Counted from the stretch's first letter, positions 15,628 through 21,751 are shown. The stretch: DNA of 24,161 nucleotides from JAFNGF01 sp964567045 (GCA_964567045.1 CAZMLE010000055.1:1-24161), one strand, 5' to 3'. Program-made: numbers and translations. Notes: generated by a model from the letters alone, not told the origin.

Positions 15628-16551
15628 TTAATCACTCTGGCCAGTATTGACATTCACATCTACCGCTACCGGTGGAGGTACATTATCACCGGCACGTAGT
15701 CTTTGCTGCCGCTCCAGTTGGTTGATTGCCTTGTATAACTGTCTCTCAATTGCCCCTTCGTACCGCAAAAGTCGGTCTAATTCATCCTTCGATGGTATGC
15801 TGCCTAATTTCTTTATAACCTGAATCCTGAGCTTATTTTTCACCTTCTGCTTCTCAAAAAAGAGTATCTGTTCCCTATGATGTTTCATCCTGTCATCGCA
15901 AAGCTCTATATGGGCCTGCCAGATTTGTTCGTCGCTCCACTTTGCGTGAGTGTTCAATAGCTCCCTCATTTCCTTTGGCTCAAGTGTCGTGTCCTCGTCC
16001 ATTTCTGGCAAAATATGGCTCACCTTGTCAGTCAGCCAGTCCCAATTCCCTTCCCAATCGTAAATCTCCTCTAACGATTTGCCTTCTTTGTGCATAGCGG
16101 TTAGCTGTTCTTTATCCTTTTCCCACACTTCGAGATTTTCTTGCTCCTGTTTCATATCCTGCTCTATCTCTTCGTCCGTCTTATTCTTCTTATCACCACC
16201 ATAGGTTGTTTTGCTATAGAATTTATCTGTAGCATTGTCCAATTCGTTTCTGATAAGACCCACCTCGTATCTATAAGCCCTACGTAGTCTCCAGTAGGCA
16301 ACTGCTATCTTTTCTACCAGCATTTCTTCTAACGTTCCCTGTGGCTGTAATTGTGTGCCCAGGTCTGCTAAAAGGGCGTTAAACTCCTCTGGATTCTCCG
16401 CACCGTCCCCTATGGTTATGACAATCTCTTTGGCAAGAAGACCGTGCTTCAGTGCGTTGTATTTCACAATCTCCTTGCCTTCGGGGGTCTTCACCCCACC
16501 AAGCTGTGCATTTTTCATATTGGCCTCCAACTGCTTTTCAGATACGGTCAT
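15628..16551 (-). CDS. Mobile-element-associated protein with N-terminal NALKHGL motif, unknown function (307 aa)
   Basis: 307 aa. The N-terminus (NMKNAQLGGVKTPEGKEIVK then YNALKHGLLAKE) belongs to a very common family whose members start with an N-A-x-x-S/G-G-P-x-T-x-E-G-K...NALKHGL block and continue with LEEMLVEKIAVAYWRLRRAYRYE. I know no established function; members usually sit in or beside mobile elements. The rest is highly charged and helical (EEIEQDMKQEQENLEVWEKDKEQ region), probably coiled coil. AGGGGG lies 8 nt upstream. The ATG overlaps the stop of the small gene before it as ATGA, so the two are translated together. Confidence 0.78.
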   Translation of the reverse strand: MTVSEKQLEANMKNAQLGGVKTPEGKEIVKYNALKHGLLAKEIVITIGDGAENPEEFNALLADLGTQLQPQGTLEEMLVEKIAVAYWRLRRAYRYEVGLIRNELDNATDKFYSKTTYGGDKKNKTDEEIEQDMKQEQENLEVWEKDKEQLTAMHKEGKSLEEIYDWEGNWDWLTDKVSHILPEMDEDTTLEPKEMRELLNTHAKWSDEQIWQAHIELCDDRMKHHREQILFFEKQKVKNKLRIQVIKKLGSIPSKDELDRLLRYEGAIERQLYKAINQLERQQRLRAGDNVPPPVAVDVNVNTGQSD

Positions 16552-16781
16552 TTTTTGTCCCCCTTAATATGAGTCTCTACTAATGCTTTGATTGCGGCTT
16601 TGATATACTCCGGCAGTTCCGGCCACACAGCTACAATCTCAGCCAAATCAGGTGACATTTTTTGCTGTTCGTTTTGGTCTTTTTGGAGATTTTTTTGTAA
16701 GCTGGTTTGTAAGCGCTCAGAGGCTAAATCTGTAAGTGCCTGACTGTGTTGAACTTCTGAGTTTGTAGCGACGGTTTGCAA
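16548..16781 (-). CDS. Small integrase-associated protein (LAEIV..WPELPEYIKAAIKALV family)
   Basis: 77 aa if started at TTG 16781 inside the tRNA-derived core, or 36 aa from ATG 16658 (MSPDLAEIVAVWPELPEYIK onward). Neither start has a good ribosome binding site. The conserved part is the last 36 residues, a two-helix unit. Its stop overlaps the next ATG as ATGA, which argues that it is really translated. It follows the integrase stop within 60 nt or overlaps it, depending on the start. Two decayed copies lie at 6157-6423 and 14076-14264, so the unit travels with this class of integrative element. The N-terminal 41 residues would change when the element integrates, because they run out of the attachment core. 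Confidence 0.55.
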   Translation of the reverse strand: MQTVATNSEVQHSQALTDLASERLQTSLQKNLQKDQNEQQKMSPDLAEIVAVWPELPEYIKAAIKALVETHIKGDKK

Positions 16782-18180
16782 AACCGTTATTCGTGGGTTC
16801 GAATCCCACCGCCGCCTCTAATTTCGGGGTTTTTTCATCACTAATGCGGTTCGTCTGTCCATAGTTGTCCACCGAAGTCCCTTGTAATCCAGCCTGAAAC
16901 GCCAAGTGGGACGCCAAGTTTTTTTGTGCAGTGACATTGCTATCGTCTGTCCCTGTCCTGACCACTTGTTGCGATTGACTGCTCGGCTCTGATAGATCCG
17001 GCAGGTTCTCAACGGCTTCAGATACTTGGCCTGCGTAAACATGAGAATATCGGCTCAGCGTTAAATCGACCTTGCTGTGTCGTAGTATCGCCTGCGCTGT
17101 CTTTGGGTGGACGTTGGCAGAGGCCAATAGCGACGCTGTAGCGTGTCGGAGTGAGTGAAAGTCCGCGTATCGGCCTGATTCGTCAACGTAGGGGATACCA
17201 GCGGCCTCTAAATCAGCCCTGAACATTTTAACGACCTGATTCAGTTTCGGCATATTGAACACACCGGCTGCTGGTAGTTTGCCGCTTATCAACGGCCGTA
17301 CCTCGTTTGCCGTGTCTCTACGCAGAGGCAGTATATCCTCTCGTCTGTGTTTGCTATACGCTGCCGCTACCGTTACCGTTCCGTTCTCAAAGTCGAATGA
17401 CGACACTTTCAGCGTTCGCAACTCATTTGCTCGCAGGCCGGTTTCGACCGCAAGACGATACAACAAAGCCCGTTTATAACCGGTCATGCCGAAACGGTCC
17501 GGCTGCGCTGTCGTTGTCTCTGACAACCTGCGTATCTCGTCTACCGCAAGTGCTCTCCGGTCATGGCGTCTGTCGGTTCGGACGTTGAGCCCCTTTAAGT
17601 ATTGCAGGGGGCTTTCACTCGCTCGTCTATTCTGCACCATCCAGCGGGCAAATTCCTTAACCGCTTGCAGGTAAAAATTAAACGTCTGGGCGCTGATTCC
17701 GTTTCCGTTATCTCTTAAATCCGCAAGGTATCGCTGCACCTTGCTTGCCGCAATGTCCATCCAGTAGAGAAACTTGCAGCCCGTTATGACTCGCCTTGCT
17801 CTCGATACAATGAGCTTTGCGTACTTATCGGTGTTGCCTTTCGCAAGCAAAAACTGGTCAAAGTCCGCAAGGTGTTCAACAAGGGGCTTTCCGCCGGATG
17901 CGCGCTCGGCGTCGAGCAGACCGAGGTCTGCAAACCTCTGGCGCATCCTGGCTGGTATCTGCCCAAGCCAGCGTGATAGTGCTGCATCGGGCTGCTCTCC
18001 CGCCACACGATAATTGACCAGCCGCTCGATCTGGCAACCCAGGGCGAGCGAGGCACTCTTGTCAGTGCAGGCACCGAAACGCCGGACGGCGCCGAGGTGG
18101 TCCCTGGTTTCAATCCACCATTTCGCTACTTCTCTCTTTTGGCCTGACCTGTCCTTGTATGTAGGTTTCCAAACTCTCAT
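16717..18180 (-). CDS. int: Tyrosine-type site-specific integrase
   Basis: 487 aa. It recombines the element with its attachment site. Catalytic residues are visible: Arg250 (ETGLRANEL), Lys277 (SKHRREDI), His342 and Arg345 (HSLRHATAS), His368 (LRHSK) and the nucleophile Tyr378 (SRYSHVY). Residues about 100-195 form the SAM-like core-binding domain and 1-60 an arm-binding-type N-terminus. Residues 456-470 (AAVGFEPTNNGFANR) are not protein-derived: they are the antisense translation of the 3' half of tRNA-Cys. The gene thus runs through the presumed attachment core, and its last 15-20 residues depend on whether the element is integrated. GAGG lies 8 nt before ATG 18180, inside a 17-codon upstream ORF. 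A promoter and a branched hairpin precede it. Confidence 0.95.
   Translation of the reverse strand: MRVWKPTYKDRSGQKREVAKWWIETRDHLGAVRRFGACTDKSASLALGCQIERLVNYRVAGEQPDAALSRWLGQIPARMRQRFADLGLLDAERASGGKPLVEHLADFDQFLLAKGNTDKYAKLIVSRARRVITGCKFLYWMDIAASKVQRYLADLRDNGNGISAQTFNFYLQAVKEFARWMVQNRRASESPLQYLKGLNVRTDRRHDRRALAVDEIRRLSETTTAQPDRFGMTGYKRALLYRLAVETGLRANELRTLKVSSFDFENGTVTVAAAYSKHRREDILPLRRDTANEVRPLISGKLPAAGVFNMPKLNQVVKMFRADLEAAGIPYVDESGRYADFHSLRHATASLLASANVHPKTAQAILRHSKVDLTLSRYSHVYAGQVSEAVENLPDLSEPSSQSQQVVRTGTDDSNVTAQKNLASHLAFQAGLQGTSVDNYGQTNRISDEKTPKLEAAVGFEPTNNGFANRRYKLRSSTQSGTYRFSL
16771..16821 (+). other. Attachment core: 3' half of tRNA-Cys(GCA)
   Basis: The stretch reads as the anticodon arm ACGGT-TTGCAAA-ACCGT (anticodon GCA), variable loop TATTC, T arm GTGGG-TTCGAAT-CCCAC, acceptor 3' strand CGCCGCC and U73. 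No D arm or GGCGGCG acceptor 5' strand lies to the left, so this is a fragment, not a working tRNA. It lies inside the integrase 3' end and is taken as the attP or hybrid att core. Because integrase DNA is on one side and other mobile DNA on the other, chromosome does not directly flank it. Confidence 0.8.
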
Positions 18181-18183
18181 AGC

Positions 18184-18237
18184 TCAGTCCTCTCCTTCGG
18201 CAATCAGCCACTGCTCGACTCTCGGTTCTTTAGGCAT
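18184..18237 (-). CDS. 17-codon upstream ORF of the integrase
   Basis: MPKEPRVEQWLIAEGED, ATG 18237 with AGGTG 6 nt upstream, TGA 3 nt before the integrase ATG. Its last codons contain the integrase ribosome binding site (GGAGAGG), so integrase translation should depend on ribosomes finishing this ORF. It might be a leader peptide or a tiny real protein; the sequence has no recognised relatives. Confidence 0.5.
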   Translation of the reverse strand: MPKEPRVEQWLIAEGED

Positions 18238-18254
18238 GATGTCACCTGCCTTTC

Positions 18255-18325
18255 AAAAAAGAAGGCCAGGGCTATGGACGCACGTAGGTGCGCGGAATCC
18301 GTTACCGAAATTCCAGCCCTGGCCT
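18255..18325 (-). terminator. Branched hairpin with T-tract in the integrase leader (attenuator-like)
   Basis: Minus-strand RNA would pair AGGCCAGGGCT with AGCCCTGGCCT (11 perfect bp). Enclosed are two further hairpins: GGAAT/ATTCC with an 11-nt loop and GCGCAC/GTGCGT with a CTAC loop. Junctions are 0, 0 and 4 nt. TTCTTTTTT follows directly. It sits between the integrase promoter and its upstream ORF, so it could end transcription from the replication operon or act as a regulated attenuator. Confidence 0.6.
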
Positions 18326-18372
18326 GGATTTGTGGATTCTTTAGATTTGACGCTACGTTTTCCATACTCGAT

Positions 18373-18400
18373 ATTTTACCAAACTGTCAGCCTATTGCAA
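18373..18400 (-). promoter_or_regulatory. Promoter of the integrase
   Basis: Minus strand: TTGCAA (18395-18400), 16-nt spacer, TAAAAT (18373-18378). The start site would be near 18366. The leader then contains the branched hairpin and the 17-codon ORF. An A/T palindrome lies just upstream at 18408-18424 and may act as an UP-like or bending element. Confidence 0.5.
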
Positions 18401-18407
18401 GTTCTTT

Positions 18408-18424
18408 CTGAAAAAATTTTTCAG
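18408..18424. repeat. A/T-rich palindrome
   Basis: CTGAAAAAATTTTTCAG, 8-bp arms around one base, between the end of the winged-helix-like gene and the integrase promoter. The A-tract and T-tract suggest intrinsic bending. No loop is possible, so it is not a terminator. Confidence 0.5.
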
Positions 18425-18432
18425 GGCCACCG

Positions 18433-18750
18433 TCACAAAGTCGCTTGATGATCACGATAAAAGGAACTTTGCTCTACCGGCACCAACCGGTAAAAGCAGA
18501 CCCCATCCCTGGTTTTACTTACCAGGTCGATACACCAGCCCAACGGAACCAACGCTCTGCGCAATTCCCATAGGCGAGCACCATACTGCCGACCGATCTG
18601 CGAAAGTTGGACATTCGACACTGAGCGACCTCCTTCAAATAACTTAAGCATCCCTCTGCCCTGGCGCGATAACCGCAACTCATCTGCTGTCACTACGCTT
18701 GGATTCAACAATATCTCAAAGTCCAGTTGCTGCATTTCTCGACCCTGCAT
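18433..18750 (-). CDS. Small winged-helix-like phage protein (105 aa)
   Basis: 105 aa. Its ATG overlaps the stop of the DnaC-like gene (TAATG), and a second ATG at 18735 has AGGG 8 nt upstream. QLSQIGRQYGARLWELRRAL looks like helix-turn-helix with a recognition helix, and GVCFYRLVP like the wing strand, the layout of small phage DNA-binding proteins at the end of a replication module. It may be a regulator of replication or of the nearby integrase. No specific family is recognised. Confidence 0.6.
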   Translation of the reverse strand: MQGREMQQLDFEILLNPSVVTADELRLSRQGRGMLKLFEGGRSVSNVQLSQIGRQYGARLWELRRALVPLGWCIDLVSKTRDGVCFYRLVPVEQSSFYRDHQATL

Positions 18751-19490
18751 TATCCGTTGTCCCTTTTGTCCCGTCCCCGAATCTGCACAACCTCACAAGC
18801 CTGACGAATCCTGCTGGCGACCCGCTGGTCAAATGACCTCCCCAGTTCCTCAACCGACTTATTGCCTGTCATAAACGTAGCCAACCCTTGCTCAAGTCTC
18901 GTGTCTAAAAGGAGCAAAAATGTCCGCAATCCAAAGTCCGATTCTTGACAGCCGGCTGATATGTTCGCCCCTGCATCTTCTATGACCAATTTGCTGATAG
19001 TAAGGAAGGGCCTCAGAACATCGAGTTCACTTATCGCCGAACCCACCCTGTAACTATCGCGTATTTGTAGAGAGAGCATTTCGTAATTGATCCGCGAGAT
19101 GTCCCATCCTGCGGCCCAAAGATGTTTCAGAAAGGCACAGGAGGCATAAGTCTTTCCACGACCCGGTTCCCCCCACAGAAAAAGTCCCTTCTCATCAGCC
19201 AAAGCCAGAAATGTCTCGACCAAGCTCTCAGGCAGGTCACTCAGTTCGGCCCTTGCGTAATGTGGCGGAATTATGCCGTCAAGTGTCGGGGACGGGTCCG
19301 GAATCGTGCCGCTATACCGCCGACCAGCTCTCTGAGCATTGCGCTGCCATCTGAGAATACACGGCTTGCACCATCGCCGGCCCTCGTATGGCCGCCTCAG
19401 CCCGCAAGCCTCACATCTCGACAGTACGCCCGATAGAACTTCTCTGGCCGGCAAAATTCCTATCATATTTTGGTTTGTCATTTCGGACAT
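18750..19490 (-). CDS. DnaC-like helicase loader ATPase
   Basis: 246 aa. The N-terminal zinc finger is C26-x2-C29 and C41-x2-C44. Walker A is GEPGRGKT (107-114), Walker B is KLVIEDAGA, the sensor-1 region is ATFMTGN and an arginine-rich box is FDQRVASRIRQAC. This is the plan of DnaC/DnaI-type loaders that place the replicative helicase on phage or chromosomal origins. Walker B has ED rather than DD. GAGGG 4-5 nt upstream supports ATG 19490, so the gene overlaps the 3' end of the initiator by 80 nt. Together with the initiator and its iterons it forms a self-contained replication module like lambda O/P. Confidence 0.85.
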   Translation of the reverse strand: MSEMTNQNMIGILPAREVLSGVLSRCEACGLRRPYEGRRWCKPCILRWQRNAQRAGRRYSGTIPDPSPTLDGIIPPHYARAELSDLPESLVETFLALADEKGLFLWGEPGRGKTYASCAFLKHLWAAGWDISRINYEMLSLQIRDSYRVGSAISELDVLRPFLTISKLVIEDAGANISAGCQESDFGLRTFLLLLDTRLEQGLATFMTGNKSVEELGRSFDQRVASRIRQACEVVQIRGRDKRDNG

Positions 19491-20190
19491 TTTCCCTCTT
19501 GTTTAAGGACCGGCTCATCTTCATTTGGAGCTGGTCGAAACGAAGCCGGAGTTTTTCCGTGCTCAGAATGTTGATTTGCTCAAACCCATCCGCTTGACAC
19601 CAGCGAATTACGGCCTCGATCTGTTCAGGCGTCCGTTTGTCCAGGCGAAACATTCGGTCGATGTGCTTAGACCAGACCTGCAGGTTCGGTTTTCGGAAGT
19701 CGGGTTTGCGTTCGAAAATCAGGTCGAGCAAGAGCTGACTGAGTTTGAGCGCTTCAGAGTTCGGACAATAAGAGATATGGGTCTGGTTCTTAGTCTGTCT
19801 GGTTATGTTCGGATTTTCCGTGCGCTTGCGCATGGTTTTTCCAAGCGCTCGTATCGGATTTTCCGTGCGCTTGGATTTTCCACGCGCTTGGATTTTCCAC
19901 GCGCTTTTGTCGGCCAGTTGGTAGTGGTTTGTTCTGCCGCTTCCTCGGTGGTCGATTATGGCAATACGTTTAGCTTCCAATACCCGCAGACATTCAACAA
20001 CAGTGGAAACATTCAAACCAGAATCCTGGGCAAGGCTGCGAATACCTGGCCAGCAGTCATTGTTAGCCCCGATCCTGTCCGCAATAATTGCGAAAATCAA
20101 TTTGGCACTTGCCGGTAAATCCCGCCGGCAGGCGATCTCGACCGGCAGCTTATAGAATCGTCTCTGGTTCTTAATTTGACCTTCGGCCAT
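19411..20190 (-). CDS. Replication initiator / replisome organiser with internal iterons
   Basis: 259 aa. Residues 1-100 contain FYKLPVEIACRRDLPASAKL, then a helix-turn-helix (WPGIRSLAQDSGLNVSTVVE), as in phage replication initiators. Residues 100-150 are a basic linker with repeated KRTENP. The C-terminal part (VWSKHIDRMFRLDKRTPEQI then EAVIRWCQADG) resembles the helicase-loader-binding domain of DnaD/replisome-organiser proteins. Five 17-bp direct repeats lie in the linker-coding part (19811-19906), where lambda O carries its origin. The ATG follows, by 2 nt, the stop of a 33-codon ORF that duplicates the initiator's own N-terminus. The DnaC-like gene follows, overlapping by 80 nt. Confidence 0.78.
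   Translation of the reverse strand: MAEGQIKNQRRFYKLPVEIACRRDLPASAKLIFAIIADRIGANNDCWPGIRSLAQDSGLNVSTVVECLRVLEAKRIAIIDHRGSGRTNHYQLADKSAWKIQARGKSKRTENPIRALGKTMRKRTENPNITRQTKNQTHISYCPNSEALKLSQLLLDLIFERKPDFRKPNLQVWSKHIDRMFRLDKRTPEQIEAVIRWCQADGFEQINILSTEKLRLRFDQLQMKMSRSLNKRENVRNDKPKYDRNFAGQRSSIGRTVEM
19811..19906 (-). repeat. Iteron array inside the initiator gene, candidate replication origin
   Basis: Minus-strand unit AAGCGCRYGGAAAATCC (17 bp). Copies are at 19890-19906, 19873-19889 and 19856-19872 in perfect tandem, a degenerate one is at 19834-19850 (14 of 17), and another is at 19811-19827. Steps are 17, 17, 22 and 23 nt. Since 17 is not a multiple of 3, the same DNA is read in three frames, so the repetition is conserved as DNA, not as peptide. 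Confidence 0.75.
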
Positions 20191-20192
20191 TT

Positions 20193-20294
20193 TCAGAAAT
20201 CCATTTCTCGCGCACCGGGAAGCCGCCTGGCCGCAAGCTCGACCGGCAGTTTATAAAACCTTCCTATTTCAGATTTTCCGTCTTGCTGAGTCAT
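20193..20294 (-). CDS. 33-aa ORF duplicating the initiator N-terminus
   Basis: MTQQDGKSEIGRFYKLPVEL then AARRLPGAREMDF. The GRFYKLPVELAARR part repeats RRFYKLPVEIACRR near the start of the initiator downstream. AAGGA lies just before the ATG (20294), and the TGA is 2 nt before the initiator ATG, so initiation there could be coupled. It may be the stub of an older initiator left by recombination, or a small translated regulator. Confidence 0.5.
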   Translation of the reverse strand: MTQQDGKSEIGRFYKLPVELAARRLPGAREMDF

Positions 20295-20322
20295 TGCTTC
20301 CTTGCAAACCGTCCCTAGTCGG

Positions 20323-20571
20323 TCATCTGTCGCCCTCCTGCAGAGCAACCCATTGCTCACGATTCGGCAGCGAACCGTTCACTGGGTTTTTTGCCGACAG
20401 CCAATTTTCCATTTCTCGCCGGTCATAGCGAACAGACCTGCCGAACCGAATCCCGACAGGGCCGATCCGCCCGCTCGACAGAAGCGAATAAAACGCCGAC
20501 CTGCTTATGCCAAGTGCAGCAGCAACCTCAGAAGCAGAAAGCAAAAGTTTTTCGGTAGTCTCAACAGCCAT
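20323..20571 (-). CDS. Excisionase/AlpA-like HTH protein (82 aa)
   Basis: 82 aa from ATG 20571, chosen over an earlier start because GGGG lies 9-10 nt upstream and the domain starts there. LLLSASEVAAALGISRSAFY then SLLSSGRIGPVGIRFGRSVR and YDRREMENWLSAK is a complete MerR-like winged HTH of the excisionase/AlpA family. Such proteins help the integrase excise or activate phage genes. It overlaps the preceding small HTH gene by 11 nt, and the two could act as a pair. No integrase is adjacent, so a role as replication-operon regulator is also possible. Confidence 0.75.
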   Translation of the reverse strand: MAVETTEKLLLSASEVAAALGISRSAFYSLLSSGRIGPVGIRFGRSVRYDRREMENWLSAKNPVNGSLPNREQWVALQEGDR

Positions 20572-20770
20572 CAGCTTGTTCCCCTTTGCCGGCACGCACC
20601 GCAAGAGTACGCTCAACGGCTTTAAGGTCGAAAAGCATTTTTCGCTTGCTGATATGCAAACAGGGAATGTTACCTGCACGTGCCTCCGCTTTCAGCCACG
20701 AAACAGGCAGGCCGAGCTGACGCGACAGACCTAATAAGTTATATAGCCTCTTCTCATTCATGCCCCCCAT
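20561..20770 (-). CDS. Small excisionase-like HTH protein (69 aa)
   Basis: 69 aa. RLYNLLGLSRQLGLPVSWLK followed by AEARAGNIPCLHISKRKMLF and DLKAVERTL is the same MerR-like/excisionase layout as the next gene, which it overlaps by 11 nt. The start may be ATG 20770 or ATG 20761; a G-run lies between them and neither spacing is ideal. The gene is preceded by a tight array of direct repeats that could be its operator. Confidence 0.62.
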   Translation of the reverse strand: MGGMNEKRLYNLLGLSRQLGLPVSWLKAEARAGNIPCLHISKRKMLFDLKAVERTLAVRAGKGEQADGC

Positions 20771-20785
20771 CGTAACATAGTGTCT

Positions 20786-20872
20786 GGTGCGCTAAGTGGT
20801 GCGCTAAGTGTGATTTTTCCGTGATTAGTGTGATTTTCCCGTGATTATTGTGATTTTTCCGTGATTATTGTG
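20786..20872. repeat. Direct-repeat array upstream of the HTH genes
   Basis: Two tandem copies of GGTGCGCTAAGT (20786-20809) run into three tandem 20-bp units AGTGTGATTTTTCCGTGATT (20807-20826, 20827-20846, 20847-20866; copies two and three each differ by one base) and a partial fourth. It fills the 94-nt gap between the 245-aa gene and the HTH genes. The core GATTTTTCCGTG is close to the GGATTTTCCGTG of the iterons at 19811-19906. Confidence 0.7.
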
Positions 20873-21602
20873 CGGGTCGATTAAGACCGAATATCCCCTT
20901 GCCGCGTCTGACAATCATTTTTCCCCAAGCAGGGTGCATACCCTTGCCTCTCGTGCTGCGAAATACGTGCTGAAGGCGGAAATGGTCAGCATCGGATTCT
21001 ATCTTTTCGCCGATGGTCTTTTCGCTTAACGTAAGGTTGTCCCAAAGCAACCCAACACATCGCGCTTGAGTTTTCTTGAATTGATACTCCTTGCCCTCCC
21101 AGCACACGGATGTAAAATCAACCGAGTGCTTATTATTGTCCTGACCGCCAGCATCTGTCGGCTGCTGCGTCTCCGAAACTCTGGCCTTCAGGTCAGTAGG
21201 CACTCTCTGCTGCTCTTGCAGATATACTACGATGTGAGTAAGTATATCGTCCCAGACTAAGCCGTCCGGGTTCTGGACATTGCACCGCTGAACCAGAAGG
21301 CTTTTTAGCCGGCGTAAATACCTTCGAGGATTCCAGGGACGCCCGACAAACTGTTCGACCAGGGCTTTTTGCCCTTCCGTAAGCGGCATTTGTGACGCAT
21401 AGCGCGTCCCCTGAAAATGAATGACTTCATATCCATATAGAAACGGCTGTTGGGGATAATCTTTACGTGCGCCCTGCTCAAGTGATTTTTCTACAAGTTC
21501 CTGATAGAACGTCTTGCCGTTTAGGATAATTGGCTTCTTTTTGGCCTGAAGTGCAGTTGCGGGCTCTTGATCGTGTTGCTCGGCTGAGAATTTCTTTGCC
21601 AT
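20865..21602 (-). CDS. First gene of the replication operon, unknown function (245 aa)
   Basis: 245 aa with a C-terminal region (HSVDFTSVCWEGKEYQFKKT then QARCVGLLWDNL, ending HPAWGKMIVRRGKGIFGL) that looks like a winged-helix-type DNA-binding domain found in Planctomycetota mobile elements. I do not know a function. The N-terminal half is helical and basic. AGGTG lies 4 nt before the ATG and, unusually, is part of a sequence that can pair with an upstream loop. A strong promoter at 21723-21751 drives it. Its stop lies inside the direct-repeat array. Being first in the operon it may be an early regulator or replication accessory protein. Confidence 0.65.
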   Translation of the reverse strand: MAKKFSAEQHDQEPATALQAKKKPIILNGKTFYQELVEKSLEQGARKDYPQQPFLYGYEVIHFQGTRYASQMPLTEGQKALVEQFVGRPWNPRRYLRRLKSLLVQRCNVQNPDGLVWDDILTHIVVYLQEQQRVPTDLKARVSETQQPTDAGGQDNNKHSVDFTSVCWEGKEYQFKKTQARCVGLLWDNLTLSEKTIGEKIESDADHFRLQHVFRSTRGKGMHPAWGKMIVRRGKGIFGLNRPAQ

Positions 21603-21606
21603 TTTT

Positions 21607-21679
21607 CACCTACCTTTGCATCGGGTCGATTCAGGCTAGGTTGGTAAAGGCAGGTGAGCCACAAAACCAACCTGGCCCG
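21607..21679 (-). promoter_or_regulatory. Pseudoknot-like leader hiding the ribosome binding site of the 245-aa gene
   Basis: In the minus-strand RNA, CGGGCCAGGTTGGT (21666-21679) pairs with ACCAACCTAGCCTG (21632-21645): 14 positions with one G-U and one C-A. Its 20-nt loop contains CACCTGCCTTT (21646-21656), which pairs fully (one G-U) with AAAGGTAGGTG (21607-21617), the ribosome binding site 4 nt before ATG 21602. The order is that of an H-type pseudoknot. Confidence 0.55.
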
Positions 21680-21687
21680 AACCGCTT

Positions 21688-21706
21688 GGCAGCCGATCAA
21701 GCTGCC
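21688..21706 (-). promoter_or_regulatory. Leader hairpin 1
   Basis: GGCAGC and GCTGCC flank a 7-nt loop just after the predicted start site, ahead of the pseudoknot-like element. Together they make the whole 114-nt leader structured. Confidence 0.45.
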
Positions 21707-21722
21707 GTCCCGATCGGAGCTG

Positions 21723-21751
21723 ATTATAAATAGCGACAAAACTGTTGTAAA
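21723..21751 (-). promoter_or_regulatory. Strong sigma-70 promoter of the replication operon
   Basis: Minus strand: TTTACA (21746-21751), 17-nt spacer, perfect TATAAT (21723-21728). Transcription would start near 21716. Confidence 0.65.

Noticed and set aside
16771..16821. Functional tRNA-Cys gene
   Set aside because: The acceptor 5' strand and D arm are missing to the left; only the 3' half is present.
18263..18325. Three-way junction as a hammerhead ribozyme
   Set aside because: Neither strand contains the CUGAUGA core, and the junction linkers are too short for the catalytic core.
20807..20872. CRISPR array
   Set aside because: The 20-bp units are directly abutting with no spacers and only about three copies. 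They fit an operator/iteron array.
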